Shown here in pieces: positions 1 through 6,605 of a stretch of 13,136 nt of DNA. This DNA is from Clostridia bacterium (lineage in GTDB: Bacteria; Bacillota_A; Clostridia; Christensenellales; Aristaeellaceae). The DNA lies in assembly GCA_017397695.1 (NCBI GenBank), contig JAFQIF010000088.1, positions 1 to 13,136 of the forward strand, read 5' to 3'. The notes below the pieces were generated by a model. That model saw nothing but the letters and a program-made list of their open reading frames with translations. It did no database searches and was not told the DNA's origin. The translations under genes and the position numbers were made by a program. The number at the start of each line of letters is the position of its first letter. The stretch's first letter is position 1.

Positions 1-1611
1 AAGACCTATCTGTACAACTGCAACCGTCCGAACGACATTCCGGATGAATACCTCACCTGGCTGTGCCAGGGCTTCGCTGACCAGCTGCCGTGGATTCAGG
101 GCATTGCGGACGGCGTTGACTACGAGGCGGGCTATGTTGGCGGCGGCGAGCTCAAGTGGGGTTCCATGGTCGTCGAGTTTGACACCTTCGAGGGCTCTGT
201 GTTCGATGGCTGCTCCGCGCACCTGCGTGCGAAGGGCTCCACCTTCGAGAACGGCGGCGTGTGGCGCTGCTTTGCCAAGGCTGTTGAGAGCCGCGGCATC
301 GAAGTGATGTTCGAGACCCCGGCCGTGTCCCTTGTTCAGGACCCGGTGACCAAGGAAGTTTTCGGCGTTGTGGCCCGTCAGGCCGACGGCACCGAGATTG
401 CCATCAAGTCCGAGAAGGGCACCCTGCTCGCCTGCGGCGGCTACGAGAACAACCTGCAGATGCAGCGTGATTTCCACGGTATGGACGTCGTCTACACCGC
501 GGGTACCCCGGGCAACACCGGCGACGGCATCAAGATGCTCATGGAAGCCGGCGCGCAGATCTGGCACATGAACAACCAGACCCAGTCCGGCGGCTTCTGG
601 CTGGGCATCAAGGTTCCGGAGCATGAGGCGACCTTCATGCGCAACTTCACCATGGCGGGCAACTCCTGGATTGAGATCAGCTCCGAGGGCACCCGTTTCT
701 ATGATGAGGCGACCGGCTATCATCGCCAGCACATGAAGTACATGGAGTACGGCCGCTATGTTGACCTGCCGCACGAGAAGGCGCTGCCGGTTGACCTGAT
801 CTTCGACGAGAAGACCCGCGAGGCGGGCTCCATCGCTTCCCAGTGGCTGAGCTGGCCGACCACCACCGAAGGCTACATGTGGACCAGCGACAACCTGGCC
901 GAGATCGAAAAGGGCTGGATCATCAAGGCTGACACCATCGAAGAGCTGGCCGCGAAGATCGGCCGCGATCCGGAGCAGCTGAAGGCGACCATCGAGAAGT
1001 GGAACGCCGACTGCGCTGCGGGCGTTGATTCCGAGTTCGGCCGCGCTGCTGAGAAGATGGCGCCGATCGATACCGCTCCGTACTATGCTGTTTCCATCAC
1101 CCCGACCCTGGTCGCCACCACCGGCGGCGCGAAGCGCGACACCGCGGGCCGCGTTCTCGACTGGAACGACAAGCCGATCAAGGGCCTGTATGAGGCCGGT
1201 CAGCTGGGCTCCTACGTTGCCAACCTCTATCAGAACGGCGTGTTCCTCTCCGAGGCAATGCTTTCCGGCCGCGCTGCTGCGCAGACTGCGTTCGGCGGCG
1301 CTTCCGAGGTGAAGGCTGTTGTGACCGAGGAAGCCAAGGTTGCCTGGGCCGACGCTGCGGACGGCGACTACTCCGCGATGTGCCAGGGCCTGCATGATCC
1401 GTTCGAGGTCATCTTCACTGTGCAGGGCGGCAAGCTCGTCGAAGCCAAGCTCGGCGAGGGCAAAGAGAACATGTTTATGACCGAAGAGCAGTTTGCTGAG
1501 TACACCAATGCGATCATTGCTGCGCAGGATCCGAACGTCGACATCGTTGCTGGTGCGACTGTGGACTGCCAGGCGATCGGCACGGGTATCGGCCAGGCCT
1601 TTGCGAAGTAA
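1..1611 (+). CDS. FAD-dependent fumarate reductase-like flavoprotein with C-terminal FMN-binding domain (5' partial)
   Basis: The reading frame is open from base 1, so the start, any signal peptide and the dinucleotide-binding GxGxxG motif lie left of the window; 536 residues remain. The visible part has the FAD_binding_2 (fumarate reductase/ketosteroid dehydrogenase) fold: LLACGGYE near residue 138, a TRFYDE segment at about bases 691-708, the capping motif TIEELAAKIG, and the C-terminal FAD loop GLYEAGQLGS. The last ~100 residues are an FMN-binding domain ending in DIVAGAT, whose Thr (residue 520 here) fits the ApbE flavinylation motif. Family members reduce an activated double bond using electrons passed through covalent FMN, usually outside the membrane. 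The substrate-binding His and Arg of true fumarate reductases seem absent (TLVATTGG and NLYQNG at those places), so fumarate is unlikely. Codon use is strongly biased (AAG, CTG, GGC, ACC, CCG), suggesting high expression. Family is sure; substrate is unknown. Confidence 0.93.
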   Translation, partial: KTYLYNCNRPNDIPDEYLTWLCQGFADQLPWIQGIADGVDYEAGYVGGGELKWGSMVVEFDTFEGSVFDGCSAHLRAKGSTFENGGVWRCFAKAVESRGIEVMFETPAVSLVQDPVTKEVFGVVARQADGTEIAIKSEKGTLLACGGYENNLQMQRDFHGMDVVYTAGTPGNTGDGIKMLMEAGAQIWHMNNQTQSGGFWLGIKVPEHEATFMRNFTMAGNSWIEISSEGTRFYDEATGYHRQHMKYMEYGRYVDLPHEKALPVDLIFDEKTREAGSIASQWLSWPTTTEGYMWTSDNLAEIEKGWIIKADTIEELAAKIGRDPEQLKATIEKWNADCAAGVDSEFGRAAEKMAPIDTAPYYAVSITPTLVATTGGAKRDTAGRVLDWNDKPIKGLYEAGQLGSYVANLYQNGVFLSEAMLSGRAAAQTAFGGASEVKAVVTEEAKVAWADAADGDYSAMCQGLHDPFEVIFTVQGGKLVEAKLGEGKENMFMTEEQFAEYTNAIIAAQDPNVDIVAGATVDCQAIGTGIGQAFAK

Positions 1612-1615
1612 GCGG

Positions 1616-1680
1616 CCGATGCTTCGCCGCCTTGCAGCCAGATGATAAGCGAGGCACAGCTGCATCAATATGGCGAAGCA
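1616..1680 (+). other. Structured 3' UTR with nested inverted repeats
   Basis: A 9-bp perfect inverted repeat, TGCTTCGCC (1620-1628) with GGCGAAGCA (1672-1680), encloses a second helix TGCAGC (1633-1638) with GCTGCA (1659-1664). It lies between the stop codon of the first reductase gene and the terminator-like hairpin at 1697. Its left arm belongs to CCGATGCTTCGCC (1616-1628), which recurs with one change (CCGACGCTTCGCC, 3758-3770) after the second reductase gene. A role in mRNA stability is an inference. Confidence 0.45.
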
Positions 1681-1696
1681 ACCGAAGTGACACCAA

Positions 1697-1738
1697 GTCA
1701 GGGCGTACCTTGCGTGCGCCCTGACCTTCGTGTATATT
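1697..1738 (+). terminator. Probable terminator after the first reductase gene
   Basis: GTCAGGGCG (1697-1705) pairs perfectly with CGCCCTGAC (1717-1725) and can extend inward to about 12 bp with a small loop. The downstream tract CTTCGTGTATATTCT is only moderately T-rich, so termination may be incomplete and some read-through into the second reductase gene is possible. Confidence 0.55.
1710..1738 (+). promoter_or_regulatory. Weak candidate promoter for the second reductase gene
   Basis: TATATT (1733-1738) lies 17 bp after TTGCGT (1710-1715), which keeps only the TTG of a -35 box and overlaps the right arm of the preceding hairpin. A C/A-rich, probably unstructured leader (about 1745-1766) and an AGGAGG site (1767-1772) follow. 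The -10 is good and the -35 poor, so the second gene may rely on this promoter, on read-through, or on both. No TAGAC operator is present here. Confidence 0.3.
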
Positions 1739-1781
1739 CTGAAACAACCACAACAAACCCACAAACAGGAGGAAACCACCT

Positions 1782-3692
1782 ATGAAGAAGCTGATTTCCC
1801 TGCTGCTTGCTCTGGCGATGCTGGCGACCTGCTTTGTCTTCCCGGCCTTGGCTGAGGAAGCGGATGCAGACGTCGTGATCGTTGGCGCGGGCGGCGGCGG
1901 TCTGTCTGCCGCGCTGGAGGCTGTTGCCCAGGGCGCTGAGAAGGTCATCGTGCTGGAAATGACCGCCAAGACCGGCGGCGCGCTCAACTACACCAGCGGC
2001 TCCATGTCCGCTGCGGGTACCATCATCCAGAAGGAGGATGGCATCGAGGATACCATCGATTCCTATGTGGCTGATATCATCAACAACGGCGACGACTTCG
2101 GCGGCCAGCCGAACGAGACGCTGATCCGCACCTATGCCAACGAAGCGGCGCAGGTGTTTGACTGGCTCTACGAGAGCGGCATCAAGGACTGCAAGTTCTC
2201 CGTTGACCGTGCAACCGGCGCCCGCGCCGTGTTTGCGCCGGAGCATGCGCTTTACTCCATCCAGCGCACCTACAAGGCGAGCCCGAAGGATCCGGCGAAC
2301 TACAAGTCCGCTGCCCATGAGGTGCTCGATACTCTCGTGAAGGCCGATGGCCGTATCGAGGTCAAGCTGAATACCAAGGCGACCGAGCTTGTTGCCAACG
2401 ACAAGGGCCAGGTGCTCACCGTTGTCACCGAGGACGGCGCGAGCTACACCGCAAAGAAGGCTGTCATTATGGCGACCGGCGGCTACTCTGCCAATGGCAA
2501 GCTGATGGCGGAGTTCGTTCCGTACGGCGGCTACTATCTGGCCGGCGGCGCTGCGGGCGCGGACGGCTACGGCCTGCGTATGATGCAGCAGGTTGGTGCG
2601 AACCTGACTTCCATGGACGCCATCCCGACCTTCCCGATGGGCCTGGTTAGCAAGGATAACCCGAAGACCGGCGCCATTGCCTCCACCTACACCTGGAAGA
2701 CCGGCGGCATCGTCGTCAACCAGAACGGCGAGCGTTTCTGCAACGAGACCGAAGCGAATCCGTCCATCCGTGAGGTTGCGCTTGAGGAGCAGCCGAATGC
2801 TGTGCAGTATGATATCTTTACCGATAAGATCGTTGAGGATCTGCGTGCTGCGGGCCAGGCGTACTTCTATGACGCATACTTTGCCGATGAGACCATGCGC
2901 GGCTATCATGTTGTGGAGAGCGCGGCGACCATCGAGGAGCTGGCTGCCAAGATCGGCGTGCCGGCTGAGAATCTGGCCAAGACCGTGGAAACTTACAATG
3001 CGGCTGTCGAGGCCGGCGCGTCCGATGAGTTTGGCCGCCTCTACGATGGCACCAGCAACACCTACAACATCTGCACCAACAAGATTGAGGGCGAAAAGTT
3101 CTACGCCATCCGCCTGCATGCGCTGTGCGTCATGACCCTGGGCGGCGTGACCACGAACACCGACATGCAGGTTCTCGACGAGGCCGGCAATGTGATTCCG
3201 GGTCTGTACGCGGCGGGCGAAACCGTTGGCGGCATCTGGGGCAAGTTTGTTTCCGGCGGCACCGGCGTCATGGGCCCGATCGTCTTCGGCAAGATCGCTG
3301 CGCGTCATGCGATGGCGAACGAGCCGGCTGACGGCTACACCGTCAAGGCGGCTGCCAACGTGCTGAGCGAGGATCTGTTCGTGAAGGAAAGCGCTGCGGG
3401 CGATCTGTTTGATATGACTGCTGCGCTGACCGACGGCGAGTACACTGCCACTGTTGATGGTCAGGAAGGTCCGATGACCGTCAAGACTGTGATCGAAGGC
3501 GGCAAGATCGCCGTTGTTGAGGTTGTGGAGAACCACGAGACCCCGGCGCTGGCCGCTGGCGCGCTCGAGTCTATCCCGGCCAAGATCGTGGAAGCAAACA
3601 ACGCTTCTGTCGATGCCGTTGCCGGCGCGACCCTGACCTCCACCCGCATCATGAAGGCCGTTTCCGAGTGTCTGAGCGCTGCGGCGAAGTAA
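1782..3692 (+). CDS. Secreted FAD-dependent reductase with C-terminal flavinylated FMN domain
   Basis: This 636-residue protein has a type I signal peptide (residues 1-24, cleavage after PALA). A Cys in LATC could be read as a poor lipobox but is followed by hydrophobic residues. The FAD domain starts at VVIVGAGGGG (31-40) with the ribose-binding Glu at 59, and continues through ATGGYSANGK, GERFCNE and GLYAAGETVGG. The C-terminal FMN_bind domain (from about 540) ends in DAVAGATLTS, with Thr617 the expected ApbE attachment site. It should act outside the membrane, reducing an unsaturated acceptor with electrons relayed through FMN. The fumarate-binding His504 and Arg544 of Shewanella Fcc3 correspond to non-basic residues (VMTLGG, KFVSGG), so the substrate is probably not fumarate. 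The start is fixed by AGGAGG nine bases upstream. Codon bias is strong, like its two paralogous neighbours. Confidence 0.95.
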   Translation: MKKLISLLLALAMLATCFVFPALAEEADADVVIVGAGGGGLSAALEAVAQGAEKVIVLEMTAKTGGALNYTSGSMSAAGTIIQKEDGIEDTIDSYVADIINNGDDFGGQPNETLIRTYANEAAQVFDWLYESGIKDCKFSVDRATGARAVFAPEHALYSIQRTYKASPKDPANYKSAAHEVLDTLVKADGRIEVKLNTKATELVANDKGQVLTVVTEDGASYTAKKAVIMATGGYSANGKLMAEFVPYGGYYLAGGAAGADGYGLRMMQQVGANLTSMDAIPTFPMGLVSKDNPKTGAIASTYTWKTGGIVVNQNGERFCNETEANPSIREVALEEQPNAVQYDIFTDKIVEDLRAAGQAYFYDAYFADETMRGYHVVESAATIEELAAKIGVPAENLAKTVETYNAAVEAGASDEFGRLYDGTSNTYNICTNKIEGEKFYAIRLHALCVMTLGGVTTNTDMQVLDEAGNVIPGLYAAGETVGGIWGKFVSGGTGVMGPIVFGKIAARHAMANEPADGYTVKAAANVLSEDLFVKESAAGDLFDMTAALTDGEYTATVDGQEGPMTVKTVIEGGKIAVVEVVENHETPALAAGALESIPAKIVEANNASVDAVAGATLTSTRIMKAVSECLSAAAK

Positions 3693-3888
3693 GCAGCGTC
3701 CGCTGCACCATGTGGTCCGGGAATACCGCATAGTCGCGTAAGCGCTCTTTGCGGTTTCCGACGCTTCGCCCGCCTGTTTCACTCACTGGGCGCGGCAGGC
3801 TACGGTCCCCTTCGGGCGTGCTTCAAAGGGCGGCGTTCGTGCAGAGGGCACTCCGCTGCCTTGCTCTGCGCGTAAATTTAAATGCATC
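3693..3888 (+). other. Long structured 3' UTR or small-RNA candidate between two reductase genes
   Basis: The 364 bases between the stop at 3692 and the next start hold no supported gene. This first part is GC-rich and foldable. ACCGCA (3725-3730) pairs with TGCGGT (3750-3755) around CGC-GTAA-GCG, which has a GNRA tetraloop. GCAGAG-GGCA (3841-3850) pairs with TGCC (3857-3860) and CTCTGC (3864-3869). GCAGCG-TC-CGCTGC lies at 3693-3706. It also holds CCGACGCTTCGCC (3758-3770), nearly repeated from the previous 3' UTR. A canonical terminator follows at once, so it may be an unusually long 3' UTR or a 3'-derived small RNA. No known RNA family is recognised. Confidence 0.4.
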
Positions 3889-3926
3889 AGGAATGCTCCG
3901 GGAGACCGGGGCATTCCTTTTTGTTT
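3889..3926 (+). terminator. Rho-independent terminator after the second reductase gene
   Basis: AGGAATGCTCCGG (3889-3901) pairs over 13 bp, with one U-G pair, with CCGGGGCATTCCT (3906-3918). The loop is a GAGA tetraloop and the tail is TTTTTGTTT. Hairpin and tail are both strong, so the third reductase gene is insulated from the second. Confidence 0.9.
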
Positions 3927-3973
3927 ATGCATGCCAGAGAAAAAGGCGAATGATGGAAGAATATGTTAATTTG

Positions 3974-4002
3974 TTGACAAGTTTTCGTTTGCATGCTATG
4001 AT
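3974..4002 (+). promoter_or_regulatory. Sigma-A promoter of the third reductase gene
   Basis: TTGACA (3974-3979) is followed after exactly 17 bp by TATGAT (3997-4002). Transcription should start near 4008-4010, directly at the left edge of the TAGAC operator, about 48 bases before the start codon. Confidence 0.88.
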
Positions 4003-4009
4003 ATACGAG

Positions 4010-4034
4010 TAGACCGGTCGTCTAGTTAGACCGG
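4010..4034 (+). promoter_or_regulatory. TetR-type operator (TAGAC/GTCTA repeats) at the transcription start
   Basis: TAGAC (4010-4014), five bases, then GTCTA (4020-4024) form an inverted repeat containing TAGACCGGTC. A further TAGACCGG lies at 4027-4034, so the half-site recurs with a 17-bp period. GTCTA and the second TAGAC also form an inverted repeat. LmrA/QdoR of Bacillus subtilis bind boxes containing TAGACCGGTCTA, and the regulator encoded just downstream has the same HTH type. Sitting at about +1 to +25 of the promoter, bound repressor would block initiation or promoter escape. Site structure is seen; its pairing with this regulator is inferred. Confidence 0.82.
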
Positions 4035-4056
4035 AAATAAGAAGGAGGAAAATATC

Positions 4057-5811
4057 ATGAAGAAGTTTGCTGCTCTTGTGCTGGCGATGCTTATGGTGAT
4101 CAGCTCTGTGAGCGCGATGGCCATGACTGCGGGCACCTACGAAGCTGCTGCTGCCGGCTTCCACGGCGACGTGAAGCTGGCGGTGACCGTCGATGCGGAC
4201 AAGATCACCGCGATCGAGGTCGTTGAGCATTCTGAAACTGAAGGTATCGGTTCTGTGGCGCTGCCGCAGCTGGTCGATGCCGTTCTGGCCAACCAGACCA
4301 TCGGCGTGGATTCCATCGCCGGTGCTACCATTACCTCTGACGCCTTCAAGGCTGCCATGACCACCGCGCTTGAGGCGGCTGGCGCTGATATGGCTGCTAT
4401 GACTGCTGCCGTGGTCAAGGGCGAGCTCGTCGAGGAAGTCCTCGACACCGATGTCGTCGTTCTGGGCGGCGGTGCTGCGGGTCTGACTGCGGGCATCAAG
4501 GCCATCCAGGGTGGCGCGAAGGTCATCCTGCTGGAGAAGACCGGCATGACCGGCGGCGCGTCTGCCATGGCCGGCGCCGGCACCAAGGCCACCGGCTCCA
4601 AGTGGTCCATCGAGTCCGGCTCCACCGAGACTGCGGAGGATTTCATCAAGCAGATCACTACGAACGGCCACAACAAGAACCATATGCCGACCGTTGAGAA
4701 CTTTGCCCGCACGCTGGGCACTGCGTTTGACTGGCTGGTTGCCGAGGATGGCGCTGCTGTTCCGTACGTCCGCAAGGACGGCCCGTCCGCTTCCTTCTCC
4801 GGTGATGGCCGCGGCGCTGGCGTCGTGAAGAACCTGACCGCGAAGTTTGAAGAGGTGGGCGGTACCCTGCTGCTCTCCACCCCGGGCACCGAACTGATCA
4901 TCGATAACGGCGCTGTTGTCGGCGTGAAGGCCGAGGGCAATGGCAAGGCCTATACCATCAATGCCAAGAAGGTCATCCTCGCCACCGGCGGCTACGGCGC
5001 CAATGACGAGCTGGTTCCGGATGAGTTCAAGAAGTTTGTCTACGCTGGCCATGCCGGCGCGACCGGCGACGCGATCAAGATGGTCGAGCCGCTCAATGCT
5101 GATCTGATCTCCATGGAGCTGATCAACACCCAGCCGAACTCCATGATCAAGCCGAGCGGCCTGGGCCAGTACTGCAACCCGGGCGTTTCCAAGGCGTATG
5201 CTGCGGGCGGCTTCATGGTCAATCAGGACGGCGTGCGCTTCGTCAACGAAGTGGCCAATGCCTGGGATATCATGCAGGAGATGAAGAAGAACGACTTCCA
5301 GTTCCTGGTTATGGATCAGGCTGCGTTTGACGGTTTCAACGCCGGCATGACCGGTTCCAAGATTTATTCCATGGAAGATGTCGCCGAGTGGCTCAAGGAC
5401 GACTATGCCGGCCAGCCGGTGCTCAAGACTGCTGCTACCCTGGACGAGCTTGCTGCCAAGCTGGGCGTTCCGGCTGACGCTGTGAAGGACGCTGCTGCGA
5501 AGTTCAACGAGGTTGCCGCTGCTCAGGGCACCGACGAGTTCGGCCGCACCATCAAAGCTGCGCAGAGCACCGAAGGTCCGTTCTATGCGATGCAGATGCA
5601 TATCCGTTACTACGCCTCTCTGGGCGGCCTGCACGTGAATGATGACATGCAGGTTCTCAACACCAATCAGGAAGCCATCCCGAACCTGTACGCTGCAGGC
5701 GAGGTCATCGGCGGCCATCAGGGCGACGTGTACATGGGCGGCTGCCTGTTTGCTTATGCCATCTGCTCCGGTCATAACGCCGGTCTGGCTGCGGCGGCTG
5801 CGCTCCAGTAA
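4057..5811 (+). CDS. Secreted urocanate reductase-like flavoprotein with N-terminal flavinylated FMN domain
   Basis: This 584-residue protein has a type I signal peptide (about residues 1-20). An FMN_bind domain (27-110) follows, with GTYEAAAAG, VVEHSET and DSIAGATITS; Thr91 is the predicted ApbE flavinylation site. The FAD_binding_2 domain starts at VVVLGGGAAGLTAG (133-146) with Glu160, then GGYGAND, GVRFVNE and NLYAAGEVIGG. This FMN-first order matches Shewanella urocanate reductase and is the reverse of the two upstream paralogues. It should reduce an enoate-type acceptor outside the membrane. The Arg that acts as proton donor in fumarate reductase is not evident after RFVNE (next residues VANAWDIMQEM), and RYYASLGG and DVYMGG replace the His and Arg substrate contacts. 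The start follows AAGGAGGAA. An operator at the transcription start and the adjacent TetR gene suggest induction by the substrate or a relative. Substrate is unknown. Confidence 0.95.
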   Translation: MKKFAALVLAMLMVISSVSAMAMTAGTYEAAAAGFHGDVKLAVTVDADKITAIEVVEHSETEGIGSVALPQLVDAVLANQTIGVDSIAGATITSDAFKAAMTTALEAAGADMAAMTAAVVKGELVEEVLDTDVVVLGGGAAGLTAGIKAIQGGAKVILLEKTGMTGGASAMAGAGTKATGSKWSIESGSTETAEDFIKQITTNGHNKNHMPTVENFARTLGTAFDWLVAEDGAAVPYVRKDGPSASFSGDGRGAGVVKNLTAKFEEVGGTLLLSTPGTELIIDNGAVVGVKAEGNGKAYTINAKKVILATGGYGANDELVPDEFKKFVYAGHAGATGDAIKMVEPLNADLISMELINTQPNSMIKPSGLGQYCNPGVSKAYAAGGFMVNQDGVRFVNEVANAWDIMQEMKKNDFQFLVMDQAAFDGFNAGMTGSKIYSMEDVAEWLKDDYAGQPVLKTAATLDELAAKLGVPADAVKDAAAKFNEVAAAQGTDEFGRTIKAAQSTEGPFYAMQMHIRYYASLGGLHVNDDMQVLNTNQEAIPNLYAAGEVIGGHQGDVYMGGCLFAYAICSGHNAGLAAAAALQ

Positions 5812-5840
5812 TTCTGACACACAACTCCTTTCTTTTCTCG

Positions 5841-5876
5841 AATGCCGGGGCGCGCAAGCGCTCCGGCATTTCTTTG
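5841..5876 (+). terminator. Rho-independent terminator after the third reductase gene
   Basis: AATGCCGGGGCGC (5841-5853) pairs over 13 bp, with one G-U pair, with GCGCTCCGGCATT (5858-5870) around a GCAA tetraloop. TTCTTTG follows. It lies directly before the -35 box of the regulator gene, which is therefore transcribed separately. Confidence 0.9.
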
Positions 5877-5877
5877 C

Positions 5878-5906
5878 TTGACAGCCAGAAATGATAGCCA
5901 TATAAT
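5878..5906 (+). promoter_or_regulatory. Perfect-consensus promoter of the TetR gene
   Basis: TTGACA (5878-5883), 17 bp, TATAAT (5901-5906) match the sigma-A consensus exactly. The expected start point, about 5912-5914, coincides with the ATG at 5914, so the mRNA would be leaderless or nearly so. No TAGAC half-site is visible here, so autorepression is not supported. Confidence 0.85.
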
Positions 5907-5913
5907 GAAAAAC

Positions 5914-6474
5914 ATGGATAAGAAAGAAATGATTCTCAAAGAGGCGGAAAAACTCTTTGCAGAAAAAGGCTATTACGGGCTAGGGCTTTCTGAGCTGTTA
6001 AAGCGCTGTGACATTCCCAAGGGCAGCTTCTATTATTATTTTCCGGATGGCAAGATTCAGCTGATTCAGGAGGCGCTGGATTATAGCTACCAAAGGATGG
6101 AACGCGGCATTATGAAGGGGATCCTGGTGGAAGAGACGGCGCTGGCTTCCTTTGAGCGTATGGCGGATCATCTGACCCGCCGTATTGGTGAAAAACCGCT
6201 GCTTGCCTCTATGTTTTTATCGATGATTGCCATTGAATCTGTCTATCTGGATGAGGGTGTGAATGCGGCGTGCAAAACGATCTACGCCAGCTGGCAGAAG
6301 CTGTATGCAGATTTCCTCAGACTTCATGGCTTTGACGAGGAGGAAAGCGTCGTGAAAGCGCAGGCGATCTTTGCACTGATTCACGGATCGCTGATCTCTT
6401 CCTGGATCAAACAGGATCCGGCGGATCTTCAGCTGGCCAAGCGTTCCCTGCGCGATATCATTGGCAATCGCTGA
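5914..6474 (+). CDS. TetR-family repressor of the LmrA/QdoR type
   Basis: This 186-residue regulator has an N-terminal TetR helix-turn-helix (about residues 7-52): KLFAEKGYYGLGLSELL, then IPKGSFYYYFPDGK. The YYGxGL and PKGSxYYxFPxGK pattern is that of Bacillus LmrA/QdoR, multidrug- or flavonoid-responsive repressors. The alpha-helical rest would bind the ligand and dimerise. Two in-frame ATGs precede Lys-Lys-Glu: 5905 overlaps the -10 TATAAT and cannot be in the mRNA from that promoter, so I place the start at 5914. No Shine-Dalgarno sequence is seen for either; 5929 is a third possibility. The gene follows the third reductase gene, is separated by a terminator, and probably binds the TAGAC operator at 4010-4034. 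Codon use is ordinary (AAA, GAA, TAT common), unlike the reductases, fitting a weakly expressed regulator. The ligand is unknown; flavonoids, aromatic acids or electrophiles are possible by analogy. Confidence 0.9.
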   Translation: MDKKEMILKEAEKLFAEKGYYGLGLSELLKRCDIPKGSFYYYFPDGKIQLIQEALDYSYQRMERGIMKGILVEETALASFERMADHLTRRIGEKPLLASMFLSMIAIESVYLDEGVNAACKTIYASWQKLYADFLRLHGFDEEESVVKAQAIFALIHGSLISSWIKQDPADLQLAKRSLRDIIGNR

Positions 6475-6485
6475 TTAAAGAAACC

Positions 6486-6513
6486 AACCCCGACTCGACA
6501 GAGCCGGGGTTTT
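6486..6513. terminator. Terminator after the TetR gene, possibly bidirectional
   Basis: AACCCCG-A-CTC (6486-6496) pairs with GAG-C-CGGGGTT (6501-6511) with one A-C mismatch, loop GACA and tail TTTT. On the opposite strand the hairpin is followed by GGTTTCTTT, so it may also stop transcripts of the convergent aldehyde dehydrogenase gene. I see no gene in the remaining ~90 bases to 6605. Confidence 0.75.
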
Positions 6514-6605
6514 GCTATGCTTCTTTAAACCACCGCGAAGCGAGGAGGGCGCCTGAGAGAAGATGGTATTCAGGCAGGGTTCATGGCGGTACCCCTGACG
6601 TTTCC

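Noticed and set aside
1698..3782. Open minus-strand frame of 694 codons opposite the second reductase gene
   Set aside because: It lacks a ribosome binding site, runs through the terminator hairpin and has low-complexity composition. It arises from the strong codon bias of the true gene.
3903..3910. AGACCGGG resembling the TAGACCGG half-site
   Set aside because: It lies inside the stem of the terminator after the second reductase gene and has no partner half-site, so the match is probably chance.
3925..5901. Open minus-strand frame of 658 codons opposite the third reductase gene
   Set aside because: It is a codon-bias shadow: it crosses a promoter, an operator and two terminators and resembles no protein family.
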